This document shows positions 5,736-14,861 of a DNA stretch of 49,661 nt, one piece after another. The translations under genes were made by a program, and so were the position numbers. The notes beneath the pieces were generated by a model. The model was not told the origin of the DNA and searched no databases. It saw only the letters and a program-made list of their open reading frames with translations. The first letter of the stretch is position 1, and each line of letters begins with the position of its first letter. This stretch comes from Cephaloticoccus sp. GTDB taxonomy: Bacteria > Verrucomicrobiota > Verrucomicrobiia > Opitutales > Opitutaceae. Location: the NCBI GenBank assembly GCA_030833445.1, contig JAURHD010000019.1, forward strand, positions 1 to 49,661, read 5' to 3'.

Positions 5736-8483
5736 ATGAATGTATCCGTAGCGTGGCCGTTGGCCACCATGTCTGATATTCCGTCACTATTCTGGCTGGC
5801 CCCGGTCGCCGGAATCATCGCCCTCCTGATGGCGCGTGTCTTCAGCGCCTCAGTCATGAAGCGCTCGGAAGGCGACCCCGAGATGGTCCGCATCGCCCAA
5901 GCCGTCCGCGACGGCGCCATCGCCTATCTCAAGCGCCAATACCGCGTCGTCGCCTGGGTTTTTGTGGCGCTGGTCGGTTTCCTCGGCATCCTCGCCTGGC
6001 TTGGTCTCCAGCCGAAACTCACGATGATCGGGGTGCCACTCGCCGGCTTGCTATCCGGTCTGACCGGCTGGTTCGGCATGAAGATGGCGACCAATGCCTC
6101 CGCCCGCACCGCCCACGCCGCCAAGAGTTCGCTCAACGAGGGCTTGGTCGTCGCGTTTCGTTCCGGTGCCGTCATGGGCCTCAACGTGGTCGGCTTCGCC
6201 CTGCTCGATATTTCCTTTTGGTTTTTCATACTCAACAGCTACGGCGACTTCTTCGGCCTGACCGGTGGACCCGCCGAACGGCTCGCGGAAATGACGACCG
6301 TCATGCTCTCCTTCGGCATGGGTGCATCGACGCAGGCGCTCTTCGCCCGTGTCGGTGGCGGTATTTACACCAAGGCGGCTGACGTCGGCGCCGATCTCGT
6401 CGGCAAAGTCGAAGCCGGCATCCCCGAGGATGATGCGCGCAACCCCGCCACAATCGCGGACAACGTCGGTGACAACGTCGGCGACGTCGCCGGCATGGGC
6501 GCCGACCTCTACGAATCCTATTACGGTTCGATTCTTGCGACCCTCGCGCTCGGTGTCGCCGCCGCGATCTCGGTGCTCGGCGTCACGGTCGAAGCCGCGG
6601 CCTTTGCCGCCAAACTAGCCGCCGCACCGATCGCATTGGCCGGTCTCGGTATCCTTTGTTCGGTCATCGGCATCTTCGCGGTGCGCACCAAGGAAGACGC
6701 GTCTTTCGCGGAACTCCTCAAGAGTCTGCACACCGGAGTCTATGTGGCCTCGGTTCTCATTGTGGTCGGCGCAATGGGCCTGCTCTACATGCTCTTCGGT
6801 TCCGGCTCAGGAGCCGCCGATCTCGCGGCCGCCGGCACAACTTGGATGAAACTCGGCGGTTCAATCGTCTTTGGTCTCGCGGCCGGTCTCGTGATCGCCT
6901 ACGCGACGGAATATTATACTTCCTACGAAAAGCCGCCGACCCAGGCGATTGCCAATCAGGCGCTCACCGGCCCCGCCACCGTAATCATTGCCGGCGTCGC
7001 CGAAGGCATGAAGTCCACTTGGGCTTCGTTGCTCACCACCGCCGTCGCCATCATGGGTGCGTTTCTCTTTGCCGGTGGCAGTGAAAGCTTCCTGATGGGT
7101 CTCTACGGAGTCGGTATCGCCGCGGTCGGCATGCTCTCGACCCTCGGCATCACGCTCGCAACCGATGCCTATGGCCCGATTGCGGACAACGCCGGTGGCA
7201 ATGCGGAAATGTCCGGCCAAGAGCCGAATGTCCGCAAGCGCACCGACATGCTCGACTCGCTTGGCAATACGACCGCGGCCACGGGCAAAGGCTTCGCCAT
7301 CGGTTCCGCGGCGCTGACCGCCCTCGCCCTCTTCGCCGCCTACGTGCAGATCGTGCAATCACAGATCACCACCCAAGCGGTTGATTTCGGCAAAGCCCAC
7401 GCCGGCGAAGTGTCCACGCCCGAAGCGATCCACCAAGGCTACGGCAAATTCGCCGTCGCTTTCCCCGGCGCCAAAGCGGATGGCACCGATTATTTTGATG
7501 GGGCCTTCTTCCTGCCCACCCACGAGATTCCGAACAAAGCGATCAAGGATCTGCCCATCGGCGCCAAACTCCCCGTCTCGGCATACGGGGCCAATGCGGT
7601 GGATGCCAATCGTTACACCGTGCTCTGGCCGGACATGAACAAGACGTTCGATATCGTTTCCTCTCGGCAGGCCACGATCGACGAGATCATGCGTTACTTT
7701 GATGTGACCCTGACGAACCCCAAGGTCATCGCCGGTCTATTCATCGGCGTGCTCCTGACCTTCCTATTCTGCGCGCTCACGATGAACGCCGTCGGTCGCG
7801 CGGCGTATCAAATGATGCGCGAGTGCCGCCGCCAATTCGGCAAGATGCGCGAAGCCTTCCGGGCTTCGGGTATGAGCGAAGAAAACATCGCCGATCCGGA
7901 AACCTGGCCGAAGCGGGTGAATTTCGAAGGCGTGGAATATCCCGATTACGCCAACTGCGTTTCGATCTCCACGGCTGGGGCGCAGCGCGAAATGGTGCTG
8001 CCATCCATCCTCGCCATCGTCGCTCCCATCGCCCTCGGTCTGATCCTTGGCGTCGCCGGCGTGCTCGGCATGTTGGCGGGTGGCTTGGTCTCCGGTTTCG
8101 CCGTCGCGGTCTTCATGGCCAACGCCGGTGGTGCTTGGGACAATGCCAAGAAGCTCCTCGAATCCTACGGCCGGATCACGGCCGAGGACGTGAAGCATCA
8201 GAAGGAAACCCGTGAGAGTATCCCGGTCGAAGTGCGGGACGCCATCGTGGCCCGCGCCGAGGATGAAATCGCCGCCGGTCGCCCCAAGACCATCGTTTAC
8301 GGCAAGGGTTCGCCTGACCACAAGGCGACCGTCGTGGGTGACACCGTGGGCGATCCGTTCAAGGATACTTCCGGCCCATCACTCAACATTCTGATCAAAC
8401 TGATCTCCATCGTTTCAGTAGTGTTCGCTGGTCTGATCGTGCGCTTCTCGCCGATAATCGGCCACTGGATCGGTCTGAACTAA
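5736..8483 (+). CDS. hppA: Membrane-bound ion-translocating pyrophosphatase, K+-dependent type
   Basis: This integral membrane enzyme couples PPi hydrolysis to H+ or Na+ export. Signature segments are complete: GGGIYTKAADVGADLVGKVE (about 207-226), DNVGDNVGD (242-250) and GDTVGDPFKDTSGPS near the C-terminus. GNTTAATGKG at 510-519 has Ala (514) and Gly (517) where K+-independent enzymes have Lys and Thr, so potassium dependence is predicted. H+ versus Na+ specificity cannot be read safely. At 915 residues it is longer than usual (about 670-770). Most of the excess is an insertion of roughly 100 residues between a transmembrane helix ending near 540 and TNPKVIAGLFIG near 661; a smaller one precedes the last GKGS loop. 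ATG 5769, just ahead of the first helix, is an alternative start; neither has a Shine-Dalgarno sequence. Confidence 0.95.
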   Translation: MNVSVAWPLATMSDIPSLFWLAPVAGIIALLMARVFSASVMKRSEGDPEMVRIAQAVRDGAIAYLKRQYRVVAWVFVALVGFLGILAWLGLQPKLTMIGVPLAGLLSGLTGWFGMKMATNASARTAHAAKSSLNEGLVVAFRSGAVMGLNVVGFALLDISFWFFILNSYGDFFGLTGGPAERLAEMTTVMLSFGMGASTQALFARVGGGIYTKAADVGADLVGKVEAGIPEDDARNPATIADNVGDNVGDVAGMGADLYESYYGSILATLALGVAAAISVLGVTVEAAAFAAKLAAAPIALAGLGILCSVIGIFAVRTKEDASFAELLKSLHTGVYVASVLIVVGAMGLLYMLFGSGSGAADLAAAGTTWMKLGGSIVFGLAAGLVIAYATEYYTSYEKPPTQAIANQALTGPATVIIAGVAEGMKSTWASLLTTAVAIMGAFLFAGGSESFLMGLYGVGIAAVGMLSTLGITLATDAYGPIADNAGGNAEMSGQEPNVRKRTDMLDSLGNTTAATGKGFAIGSAALTALALFAAYVQIVQSQITTQAVDFGKAHAGEVSTPEAIHQGYGKFAVAFPGAKADGTDYFDGAFFLPTHEIPNKAIKDLPIGAKLPVSAYGANAVDANRYTVLWPDMNKTFDIVSSRQATIDEIMRYFDVTLTNPKVIAGLFIGVLLTFLFCALTMNAVGRAAYQMMRECRRQFGKMREAFRASGMSEENIADPETWPKRVNFEGVEYPDYANCVSISTAGAQREMVLPSILAIVAPIALGLILGVAGVLGMLAGGLVSGFAVAVFMANAGGAWDNAKKLLESYGRITAEDVKHQKETRESIPVEVRDAIVARAEDEIAAGRPKTIVYGKGSPDHKATVVGDTVGDPFKDTSGPSLNILIKLISIVSVVFAGLIVRFSPIIGHWIGLN

Positions 8484-8505
8484 GTTCTAAACGCATAGTT
8501 TTGCC

Positions 8506-8537
8506 AACGGCCGCAGCCTCAAGCTGCGGCCGTTTTT
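8506..8537 (+). terminator. Intrinsic terminator of hppA
   Basis: AACGGCCGCAG at 8506-8516 pairs perfectly with CTGCGGCCGTT at 8524-8534 (11 bp) across a 7-nt loop, and the T run extends to 8537. It starts 22 bases after the hppA stop codon. Confidence 0.9.
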
Positions 8538-8588
8538 ATTGGGTGACCGCAAACAAACAGACGGCATAATTTCCCCAAGACCACATCC

Positions 8589-9401
8589 ATGCCTAACGCC
8601 GCCTTCGATCTCCCGGCTTATCTTAATCGCATCGGTTACAACGGGGAATGCCGACCGAATCTCGAGACTCTGCAGTCGCTGCACCAGCACCACGTGCAAG
8701 CAGTTCCCTTTGAAAACCTCAGCGTGCTACTGGGTGAACGGATATCGTTGGATCCGAAGGTGATCTCGGAGAAAATCATCGGTCAACGTCGCGGCGGATA
8801 TTGCTTCGAACAGATCACCCTGTTCCGAGAGGTGCTTCAACTCATCGGCTACCAGGTCACACCCTTGCTCGCGCGCGTGCGCTGGAAGGTGCCACCCGAG
8901 GTCAGGACTCCGCTCACCCACATGGTGTTACGCGTGGTCGTCGCCGACCAACCGTGGCTGGCCGATGTCGGCTTCGGAGCCATCGGGACACCAGCACCGC
9001 TGCGCCTCGACACCTCCAATGAGCAGCCAACCACTCATGAGCCACGCCGCATCATCTGCATCAAACATTTTTGCACGCACCAAGTCCGCATCGGCGAGGT
9101 GTGGCAGGACATCTATCAGTTCGCACAGACACCGCCCGCGCCCATCGACTTCGAACTGGGCAACTGGTATAGTTGCACCCATCCAAAGGCGCTGTTCGTC
9201 AATAATCTGATTGTCACGCGGGTAATCCCGGAGGGCCGTTACAGCATCTACAACCGTGAGTTCACATGGCGTGACCGTCAGGGCAAAGCCTCGATATCGA
9301 CCATCCGTTCAATGGGAGAGCTGCATAACCTCCTCCGTGAAAAATTCGGCCTGAATCTATCTGAAGAAAACAACCTAACAATTCCCTCGGCCCCTTGGTA
9401 A
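8589..9401 (+). CDS. nat: Arylamine N-acetyltransferase
   Basis: This 270-residue cytoplasmic enzyme transfers acetyl from acetyl-CoA to arylamines, hydrazines or related amines. The Cys-His-Asp catalytic triad is visible: C72 in RRGGYCFEQ, H111 in LTHMVLRV and D126 in WLADVGFG. The length is normal for the family. It follows hppA but is cut off from it by a strong terminator, so it is probably transcribed on its own. Some family members act in polyketide or amide-forming pathways, but nothing nearby suggests that here. The start at 8589 leads into the usual N-terminal YLNRIGY helix. Confidence 0.92.
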   Translation: MPNAAFDLPAYLNRIGYNGECRPNLETLQSLHQHHVQAVPFENLSVLLGERISLDPKVISEKIIGQRRGGYCFEQITLFREVLQLIGYQVTPLLARVRWKVPPEVRTPLTHMVLRVVVADQPWLADVGFGAIGTPAPLRLDTSNEQPTTHEPRRIICIKHFCTHQVRIGEVWQDIYQFAQTPPAPIDFELGNWYSCTHPKALFVNNLIVTRVIPEGRYSIYNREFTWRDRQGKASISTIRSMGELHNLLREKFGLNLSEENNLTIPSAPW

Positions 9402-9525
9402 GAGCCAATGCAGCGACCGGGGTTTGCCCTTCTCGCATACCAGTCAAGTTGGCTGTAATATAGATCAATCCCGATATGCCATAAGCAGATAATCCTCTTT
9501 TTATATCCTTTAGCCTCTGACCAAG

Positions 9526-9553
9526 TTTACAAAATGAGCGACTGGGTCATACT
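9526..9553 (+). promoter_or_regulatory. Possible promoter
   Basis: TTTACA at 9526-9531 and CATACT at 9548-9553 are spaced by 16 bases and resemble sigma-70 -35 and -10 boxes. If used, transcription would begin after ATG 9554 and the following gene would start at ATG 9614. This is a visual match only. Confidence 0.25.
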
Positions 9554-10408
9554 ATGGTTGCCCCCATAGAATTTGGGCCTAAAGTTCCCCGTAGCAGCCG
9601 ACCGCATCATAACATGTCCTTGCCCTCAGCGCCTTCCGCATTCCCGACGCAATTGCGCGGTATCTCGGCCGATTTTTCGGAAATTAGTCTGGGCCTTGAG
9701 GAAAAAGATCTCGGTTCCCTCACGGAAGAATCACTGATCGATTTATTGAAGCGATTCCTGGCCATCGATCCAGTAGATCTCATCGATGCCGACCCAGAGA
9801 TCATCATCACCGGTCGCCGCGGTCGCTATAGTGTCAAAAACAGCCACCATAAACTGACTTTGCGACCCGTAGCCGATCCCATGGCCGCTTTTGTCGAGCT
9901 GAGCGCTGAGGAAATCCCCTCCTGGATGGATCAAACGGACAGCTTATTGCAGCCGGAAGACCACACCTCGGAACGCAATCAGGCTATCCTCCTGATCCAT
10001 CAAAGATCGCCACGGCAGTATTACGTCGCCGCGCTCATGATCATCAGCCTGGGTATCTTTGGTGCCACGGTATATTATTCATTTCGCCCTGCCCCGATTA
10101 ATGACGAAGCCGAATATCAACCGGTCAAGAATCCCCAAAAAATCGCCACCCTCAATAAAATGGCCGTCGGGCGCTTTACCAATATCGACGCCAGTGTAAA
10201 AATTCTAGTGCAGGACAACAACCGGCTCGTTCTGATCAAACTCGACGGCCCGCAGCATCGCCAAAAAAATGAATCCACTCATTCCTACAGATTCATGACC
10301 AACGCCAAAGGAGAACCCGTCCTCTATACCTCCGAGATCGGCGTGATCATTCTGACCGACCAGTCCACCCTGCGCTATAACGGGGACACCTATCGACGGA
10401 CAAACTAA
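9554..10408 (+). CDS. Bitopic membrane protein of unknown function
   Basis: I do not recognise this 284-residue protein. The first ~170 residues look cytoplasmic, acidic and partly helical (SLTEESLIDLLKRFLAIDP). One transmembrane helix follows (YYVAALMIISLGIFGATVYY). The remaining ~95 residues would lie outside the membrane and look beta-rich. It ends four bases before the prepilin-like gene, so the two are almost certainly co-transcribed and may act together at the cell surface or in a pilus-like export system. ATG 9614 is an alternative start (MSLPSAPSAF). Confidence is high that it is a gene and low for any role. Confidence 0.75.
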   Translation: MVAPIEFGPKVPRSSRPHHNMSLPSAPSAFPTQLRGISADFSEISLGLEEKDLGSLTEESLIDLLKRFLAIDPVDLIDADPEIIITGRRGRYSVKNSHHKLTLRPVADPMAAFVELSAEEIPSWMDQTDSLLQPEDHTSERNQAILLIHQRSPRQYYVAALMIISLGIFGATVYYSFRPAPINDEAEYQPVKNPQKIATLNKMAVGRFTNIDASVKILVQDNNRLVLIKLDGPQHRQKNESTHSYRFMTNAKGEPVLYTSEIGVIILTDQSTLRYNGDTYRRTN

Positions 10409-10412
10409 ACTC

Positions 10413-11186
10413 ATGAAGTCATCTCTGAAAAATGCCTCTCGAAGAATCAAGGGCTTCACCTTGGTCGAAATTATGGTCGTGGTTACGATCATTGGCATAC
10501 TGGCAGCCCTGGCGATACCCTCCCTGCGGAGAATTCAACTCAAGGCCAAGGCAGAGGCCCTGATCAACGATTTGCGCGTCTATACCCAGGCATTCCATGG
10601 CTTCGCCATGACGAAGTCCTACTACCCTGACGATACCAGCAAAGGCATCATCCCGGATGGGATGCAGGTGTATCTGGGGGTGAAGTGGACTCAAACCACC
10701 CCCATTGGCGGGCTCTACGATTACGAATATCTAAAACGAGCCGGTGGCCAACTTTTCACCGCGGCCATCGCCATCGGGGACGACGGAGAAAACAAGGTGA
10801 GCCGGGATATGGATCTGCTCCTACTCATCGACAAAGAGATCGACGACGGGAATTTGTCCACCGGCCAATTTTTACTCGGGACCGGCAACACGCCCTTTTA
10901 CGTCGTGCAGATAAATGGCTATAATGCTGGCGCGCCAGTCGCCACGACACCACCGGCGGCGCCTGAATCCACCCCCACACCACCCGTTACAACTCCAGCA
11001 CCGGTGCCAGCACCAAATCCGGCACCGCCTGAGACCACGCCTCCTGATGCGCCAGTTGAGCCCTCTTCACCGGATGAGAAAGCCAAGAAGGAGAAGGAGG
11101 AGAAAGAAAAAAAGGAGAAGAAGGATAAAGAGGACAAGGAAAAGAAGGAGAAGGGAGATAAAGAGAAGAAGGACAAAGATAAGTAG
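10413..11186 (+). CDS. Prepilin-like protein with Lys/Glu-rich C-terminal tail
   Basis: The protein begins with a type IV prepilin/pseudopilin leader: a short basic stretch, then G14 followed by FTLVEIMVVVTIIGILAALA. Glu at position +5 of the mature form is present, so cleavage and N-methylation by a prepilin peptidase are expected. Residues 40-160 look like a minor-pilin or type II secretion pseudopilin globular domain. From about 170 comes a Pro/Thr/Ala-rich linker (APVPAPNPAPPETTP), then about 36 residues almost entirely K, E and D. Such a tail is unusual for a pilin. Pilin-like proteins with short heads are common in Verrucomicrobiota and Planctomycetes. No other pilus gene is nearby except the upstream membrane protein. 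Confidence 0.85.
   Translation: MKSSLKNASRRIKGFTLVEIMVVVTIIGILAALAIPSLRRIQLKAKAEALINDLRVYTQAFHGFAMTKSYYPDDTSKGIIPDGMQVYLGVKWTQTTPIGGLYDYEYLKRAGGQLFTAAIAIGDDGENKVSRDMDLLLLIDKEIDDGNLSTGQFLLGTGNTPFYVVQINGYNAGAPVATTPPAAPESTPTPPVTTPAPVPAPNPAPPETTPPDAPVEPSSPDEKAKKEKEEKEKKEKKDKEDKEKKEKGDKEKKDKDK
11071..11183 (+). repeat. Low-complexity purine-rich tract coding a K/E/D tail
   Basis: About 110 bases made almost only of AAG, GAG, AAA and GAT/GAC codons encode the tail of the prepilin-like protein. The coding strand is nearly pure purine, with motifs such as GAGAAGAAGGA repeated irregularly. Slippage could change its length between strains. Confidence 0.7.
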
Positions 11187-11379
11187 ATCGTCTTGGTCTT
11201 TCAGCGTCTCTGCATCGCTTTCGGGTGACGATAAATGCCGTCAACCAATCGATGTGACGATTCGTGAGTGAACACGGAAACGATCATCAAGGCAGGTCGC
11301 ACACTCCTAGCGCGCAAATCTATCCACTTTTAAGAGGAACGTTTGCCATTGATATCCCCTGCCGCTATTCACTCGTTGC

Positions 11380-12390
11380 ATGGAATACCGGAACTTCGGA
11401 CGCACAGGGATCAAAGTCAGCCCGCTCACCCTTGGGTGCATGATGTTTGGCGGCAAAACCAACCTCGAGGATACCAGCACGATCATTGATCGGGCAGTGG
11501 ATGCCGGGATCAACTGCATCGACACTGCGAACATCTACTCACGCGGCAAAAGTGAGGAATTCACCGGCGAAGCGCTCAAGCGCAACGGCAAGCGGTCCGA
11601 GGTGGTGCTCTGCACCAAAGTTCACGGTGCAATGCATGACACCGATCCCAACATGCGGGGCAACACCCGCCGTAATATCATCGAGCAATGCGACGCCAGT
11701 CTGAAGCGGCTCCAGACCGACTACATTGATCTCTACCAAATCCACCGCCCGCAGTCAGACGTGCCGATCGATGAAACCTTGCGCGCGATGGACGACCTCG
11801 TCCGCGCCGGCAAGGTGCGCTACACCGGCACCTCCACCTTCGCCGCCTGGCAGTTCCTCGAATCCCTTTGGTGCGCCAAGGAGCTTCATCTCACGCCCTT
11901 CTCCTCCGAGCAGCCGCCCTACAACCTCCTCGATCGCCGAATCGAACGCGAATTGCTGCCCATGTGCCGCACCTATGGCATCGCCACGCTGCCTTGGAGT
12001 CCCCTCGCGAGTGGCATCCTCAGCGGGAAATACCGCGCCGGCCAAAAAGCCCCGGCGGATTCCCGTTTTGCAAATGCCGGGGACAATGCCTTTCTCAAGC
12101 AACGCTGGTCGGATGGGTCCCTCAACGTAGTGGAGAAACTCATTCCCCTCGCCGAGGCGAAGGGCCTTACCTTATCGCAATTCGCGCTCGCCTGGACCAT
12201 GCAGCAACCCGGCATCACCAGTCCGATCATCGGCCCGCGCACACTGGAACAGTTGGAAGATAATCTGAAGGCGATCGGGGTAACCCTAACCGACGCCGAA
12301 CTTAAGGATGTAGATGAAATCGTGCCCCCGGGCACCTATACCTCGGTTTACTACGAGGCAGATTTCGGCCCGCATCTCCACCGCTGGTAA
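11380..12390 (+). CDS. Aldo/keto reductase
   Basis: A 336-residue TIM-barrel NADPH-dependent oxidoreductase. The family tetrad is visible as D48 and Y53 (CIDTANIYSRG), K80 (LCTKV) and H122 (LYQIHRP). SPIIGPRTLEQLEDN near the C-terminus is the usual cofactor-binding region. It resembles the AKR group of voltage-gated channel beta subunit/YajO-like enzymes. Physiological substrates of this group are mostly unknown. The next gene, ten bases downstream, is a second, distinct aldo/keto reductase, and the pair probably forms an operon. Confidence 0.93.
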   Translation: MEYRNFGRTGIKVSPLTLGCMMFGGKTNLEDTSTIIDRAVDAGINCIDTANIYSRGKSEEFTGEALKRNGKRSEVVLCTKVHGAMHDTDPNMRGNTRRNIIEQCDASLKRLQTDYIDLYQIHRPQSDVPIDETLRAMDDLVRAGKVRYTGTSTFAAWQFLESLWCAKELHLTPFSSEQPPYNLLDRRIERELLPMCRTYGIATLPWSPLASGILSGKYRAGQKAPADSRFANAGDNAFLKQRWSDGSLNVVEKLIPLAEAKGLTLSQFALAWTMQQPGITSPIIGPRTLEQLEDNLKAIGVTLTDAELKDVDEIVPPGTYTSVYYEADFGPHLHRW

Positions 12391-12399
12391 ATTTAAATC

Positions 12400-13389
12400 A
12401 TGCAATTTCGCAACTTCGGTAAGCATCCATTCCAGTGTTCGGAAATCGGATTCGGAGCCTGGGCCATTGGCGGAGCCTGGGGCGACCAAGCGGATTCGGA
12501 CTCCCTCGCGGCCCTGAACCGTGCGCTCGACCTCGGCTGCAACTTCATCGATACCGCCGCCGGTTACGGCAACGGCCGGAGTGAACGGCTGATCGCCAAG
12601 GTGCTCAAGGAGCGCACCGCGGCTGGTAAAAAGGAAACGGTCTTCGTCGCCACCAAGACTCCGCCAGACACCGGCAACTGGCCACCCTCCCCCTATGATC
12701 TGGCCGATGCTCGTTATGCCGAAACTTACCTGCGCGCTAATATCGCCGAGCGGCTGGCGTGCCTCGGCACTGCTAAACTTGATTTGTTGCAACTACACAC
12801 GTGGACCCGGGCTTGGAACCGCAATCCGACGCCGTTTAAAATTCTGCGCAAATTGCAAAGCGAAGGCCTGGTCGGATTGATCGGCGTATCCACGCCGGAG
12901 CATGATCAAAACTGTGTCATCGATCTGATGCGCGGGGGTTGGATCGATAGCGTGCAGGTTATCTACAATATCTTTGAACAGGAACCCGCCGCGGAATTGC
13001 TCGATGTCGCGCAGGAATGCGGGGTCGGTATCATCGTGCGGGTCGCCTTTGACGAAGGCTCTCTTACCGGCAAGTTCACGGCGCAAACCCAGTTTGCCAA
13101 GGATGATTTCCGCACGGGTTACTTTGCGGGTGATCGACTGGTCCGCACCGTCAACCGGGTGGAAGCAATCCGGACCGATTTGACTGACAGTGGCTACACG
13201 ATGGCGCAGGCCGCCTTGAAATTCGTGCTGGCTCATCCGGCCGTATCGGTGGTGATCCCCGGCATTCGCAATCTGAGCCAAGCCGAGGCCAATTGCGGGG
13301 TGAGTGATCTGCCGGCGATGCCTGTTACGGTGGTGCAGAGATTACAAAAACATGCCTGGCGGCGGGCCTTTTGGTATGGCGGTAAATAG
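12400..13389 (+). CDS. Aldo/keto reductase, second of a tandem pair
   Basis: A 329-residue aldo/keto reductase with D51 and Y56 (FIDTAAGYGNG), K86 (VATKTPP) and H133 (LLQLHTW) as the expected catalytic residues, and SVVIPGIRNLSQAEAN as the C-terminal cofactor segment. It is only distantly similar to the preceding reductase, so this is not a recent duplication. A ten-base gap suggests co-transcription. The substrate is unknown; sugar aldehydes or ketones are typical for such bacterial enzymes. Confidence 0.93.
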   Translation: MQFRNFGKHPFQCSEIGFGAWAIGGAWGDQADSDSLAALNRALDLGCNFIDTAAGYGNGRSERLIAKVLKERTAAGKKETVFVATKTPPDTGNWPPSPYDLADARYAETYLRANIAERLACLGTAKLDLLQLHTWTRAWNRNPTPFKILRKLQSEGLVGLIGVSTPEHDQNCVIDLMRGGWIDSVQVIYNIFEQEPAAELLDVAQECGVGIIVRVAFDEGSLTGKFTAQTQFAKDDFRTGYFAGDRLVRTVNRVEAIRTDLTDSGYTMAQAALKFVLAHPAVSVVIPGIRNLSQAEANCGVSDLPAMPVTVVQRLQKHAWRRAFWYGGK

Positions 13390-13444
13390 TCCAAACGGGT
13401 CGCCGGCAGATTGGTGCCAAGTCTAACCCAAGCTATACTTTCCC

Positions 13445-13813
13445 ATGCCGACGGCACTACTGCTGGCTCCTCTGTTTCTGCTCTTTGAGCTATGGCAGTT
13501 GGTGATTTGCGAACGCTATGTGGGCATCAGACAAATAGAACGCAATGGGGACCCGCGCTCGTTAGGACCCAACGAAGGGGTAGCTTTCGGATGGACGGCC
13601 AGTTTGGTCTTCTACTGGACCTGGATGCTGGTGCTCCTACTGCAGTCCCAAGGGCGGGTGCATGGAGTCTGTCTGCTGGCAGTCAGTTTACTTGGCTATG
13701 GATTAAGGCGAAGCTGCGGCCTCAAATGGCTGCTTGTGGTTCTGACCTTTGAGGGGGCGGTGCGCATCGGTTTGTTGTTTTCTCTCTGTGTCTACGTATG
13801 GCGACGGCTCTAG
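13445..13813 (+). CDS. Small membrane protein of unknown function
   Basis: 122 residues with three or four hydrophobic helices (about 3-20, 47-68, 74-86 and 93-118) and a polar loop between the first two (YVGIRQIERNGDPRSLGPNE). I do not recognise a family. It sits 55 bases after the aldo/keto reductase pair, on the same strand. Hydrophobicity pattern and a clean open frame support a real gene. Confidence 0.55.
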   Translation: MPTALLLAPLFLLFELWQLVICERYVGIRQIERNGDPRSLGPNEGVAFGWTASLVFYWTWMLVLLLQSQGRVHGVCLLAVSLLGYGLRRSCGLKWLLVVLTFEGAVRIGLLFSLCVYVWRRL

Positions 13814-13905
13814 TAGGTGGGGTAACTACGTAGCCTGAATTCACGTAATACTACCGATGCGGCGGGGCGGAGACGTTTGGTATGCTGGGTGGGTTGATTA
13901 CCACC

Positions 13906-14169
13906 ATGCGCACAAAATTGATTGCCTTCACGTTACTGGTCGCGGGCCTCGGTCTCACCGGTTGCCAAACCAAAACCGCCCGGGTTCCTGCGCTCGCAGT
14001 ATATAGCGCCGAGGACCTGAATCCCCGAAAGCTCTTCGGTGGCAGCATTGGTTCTCAAATCACGGCGACAACCAAGCCAGCCAACGTCCCCGCCACCAAC
14101 GAATCCGACAGTCTGGCCCACTCACTCGAGCGCGAATACTTGATGTGGAAGCTGGCCAACCGCTCCTAA
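13906..14169 (+). CDS. Small lipoprotein
   Basis: From ATG 13906 the protein starts MRTKLIAFTLLVAGLGLTGC, a textbook lipoprotein signal with Cys20 as the acylated residue; the upstream ATG at 13882 would spoil it. The mature part is only about 67 residues and ends with a short helix (HSLEREYLMWKLANR). The function is unknown. It ends six bases before the EF-hand protein, so the two are likely co-expressed. Confidence 0.7.
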   Translation: MRTKLIAFTLLVAGLGLTGCQTKTARVPALAVYSAEDLNPRKLFGGSIGSQITATTKPANVPATNESDSLAHSLEREYLMWKLANRS

Positions 14170-14175
14170 GCCATC

Positions 14176-14790
14176 ATGCGCGTTTTCTACGGCCTCACTC
14201 TCCTGCTAATCGCGTTCAGCACCACGGGGAGGGCTCTCCCCGATGCGACGGCGCTGCAGCAGTCGTTTGACCGCTTGGACCAGAACCACAATGGCAGCAT
14301 CAGTTTGGTGGAGTGGGACCAGCATGCCTTCGCTTTTTTCAAGGCGACGGACCGCAACAATGACAATGAGATTGATCCCACGGAGATCACCGATGACACC
14401 GAAACGGTAAATAGTTTTTCCCGTTCGGACGCGAAACGGGATGGACGACTCGGCATAGAAGAATTCATGCAGTTGCGTCGTCAGCTTTTCAAGGTGGCCG
14501 ACATTCACGCCAACGACTCAATTGATCGGACGGAGTTCGAGCTATACAACCTGATCAGTGAGACCGGTTGGGATGATGCAAATACCAATGGTCGACTCGA
14601 TTTGGCGGAAATCCGCGGCAGCCTGCAGGAATTGGTCAAACTGGCCGACCAGGACCAAGACGGTATACTTTCCCCGGAAGAGGCTAATTTCCTCTCATCG
14701 GAAGCCTTCACCCAATTGACGGCTGACGGCCCGTTGAGTCCAGCGCGACTTTACACCCATTACCGTGATATGCTTATGGGCAAACAGTAG
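14176..14790 (+). CDS. Secreted EF-hand calcium-binding protein
   Basis: A 204-residue protein with an N-terminal signal peptide (cleavage likely near residue 20) and six EF-hand loops. Four are canonical D-x-(N/D)-x-(N/D)-x loops at 35-46, 59-70, 134-145 and 158-169. Two are degenerate, at 85-96 (Lys at position 3) and 109-120. It therefore should bind calcium outside the cytoplasm. Similar EF-hand proteins are common in Planctomycetes and Verrucomicrobiota, where their roles are mostly unknown. It sits in a run of small envelope proteins. Confidence 0.88.
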   Translation: MRVFYGLTLLLIAFSTTGRALPDATALQQSFDRLDQNHNGSISLVEWDQHAFAFFKATDRNNDNEIDPTEITDDTETVNSFSRSDAKRDGRLGIEEFMQLRRQLFKVADIHANDSIDRTEFELYNLISETGWDDANTNGRLDLAEIRGSLQELVKLADQDQDGILSPEEANFLSSEAFTQLTADGPLSPARLYTHYRDMLMGKQ

Positions 14791-14834
14791 CGTTCACCCA
14801 GCCTGCGAACCTACCCTGCTGAAAAATATACCCC

Positions 14835-14861
14835 GCCAGTCTGCAGCTGACTGGCAATTTT
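14835..14861 (+). terminator. Probable terminator after the EF-hand gene
   Basis: GCCAGTC at 14835-14841 pairs with GACTGGC at 14849-14855 around a 7-nt loop and AATTTT follows. The stem is short, so termination may be partial. It lies 44 bases after the EF-hand stop and ahead of the next lipoprotein gene. Confidence 0.5.
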
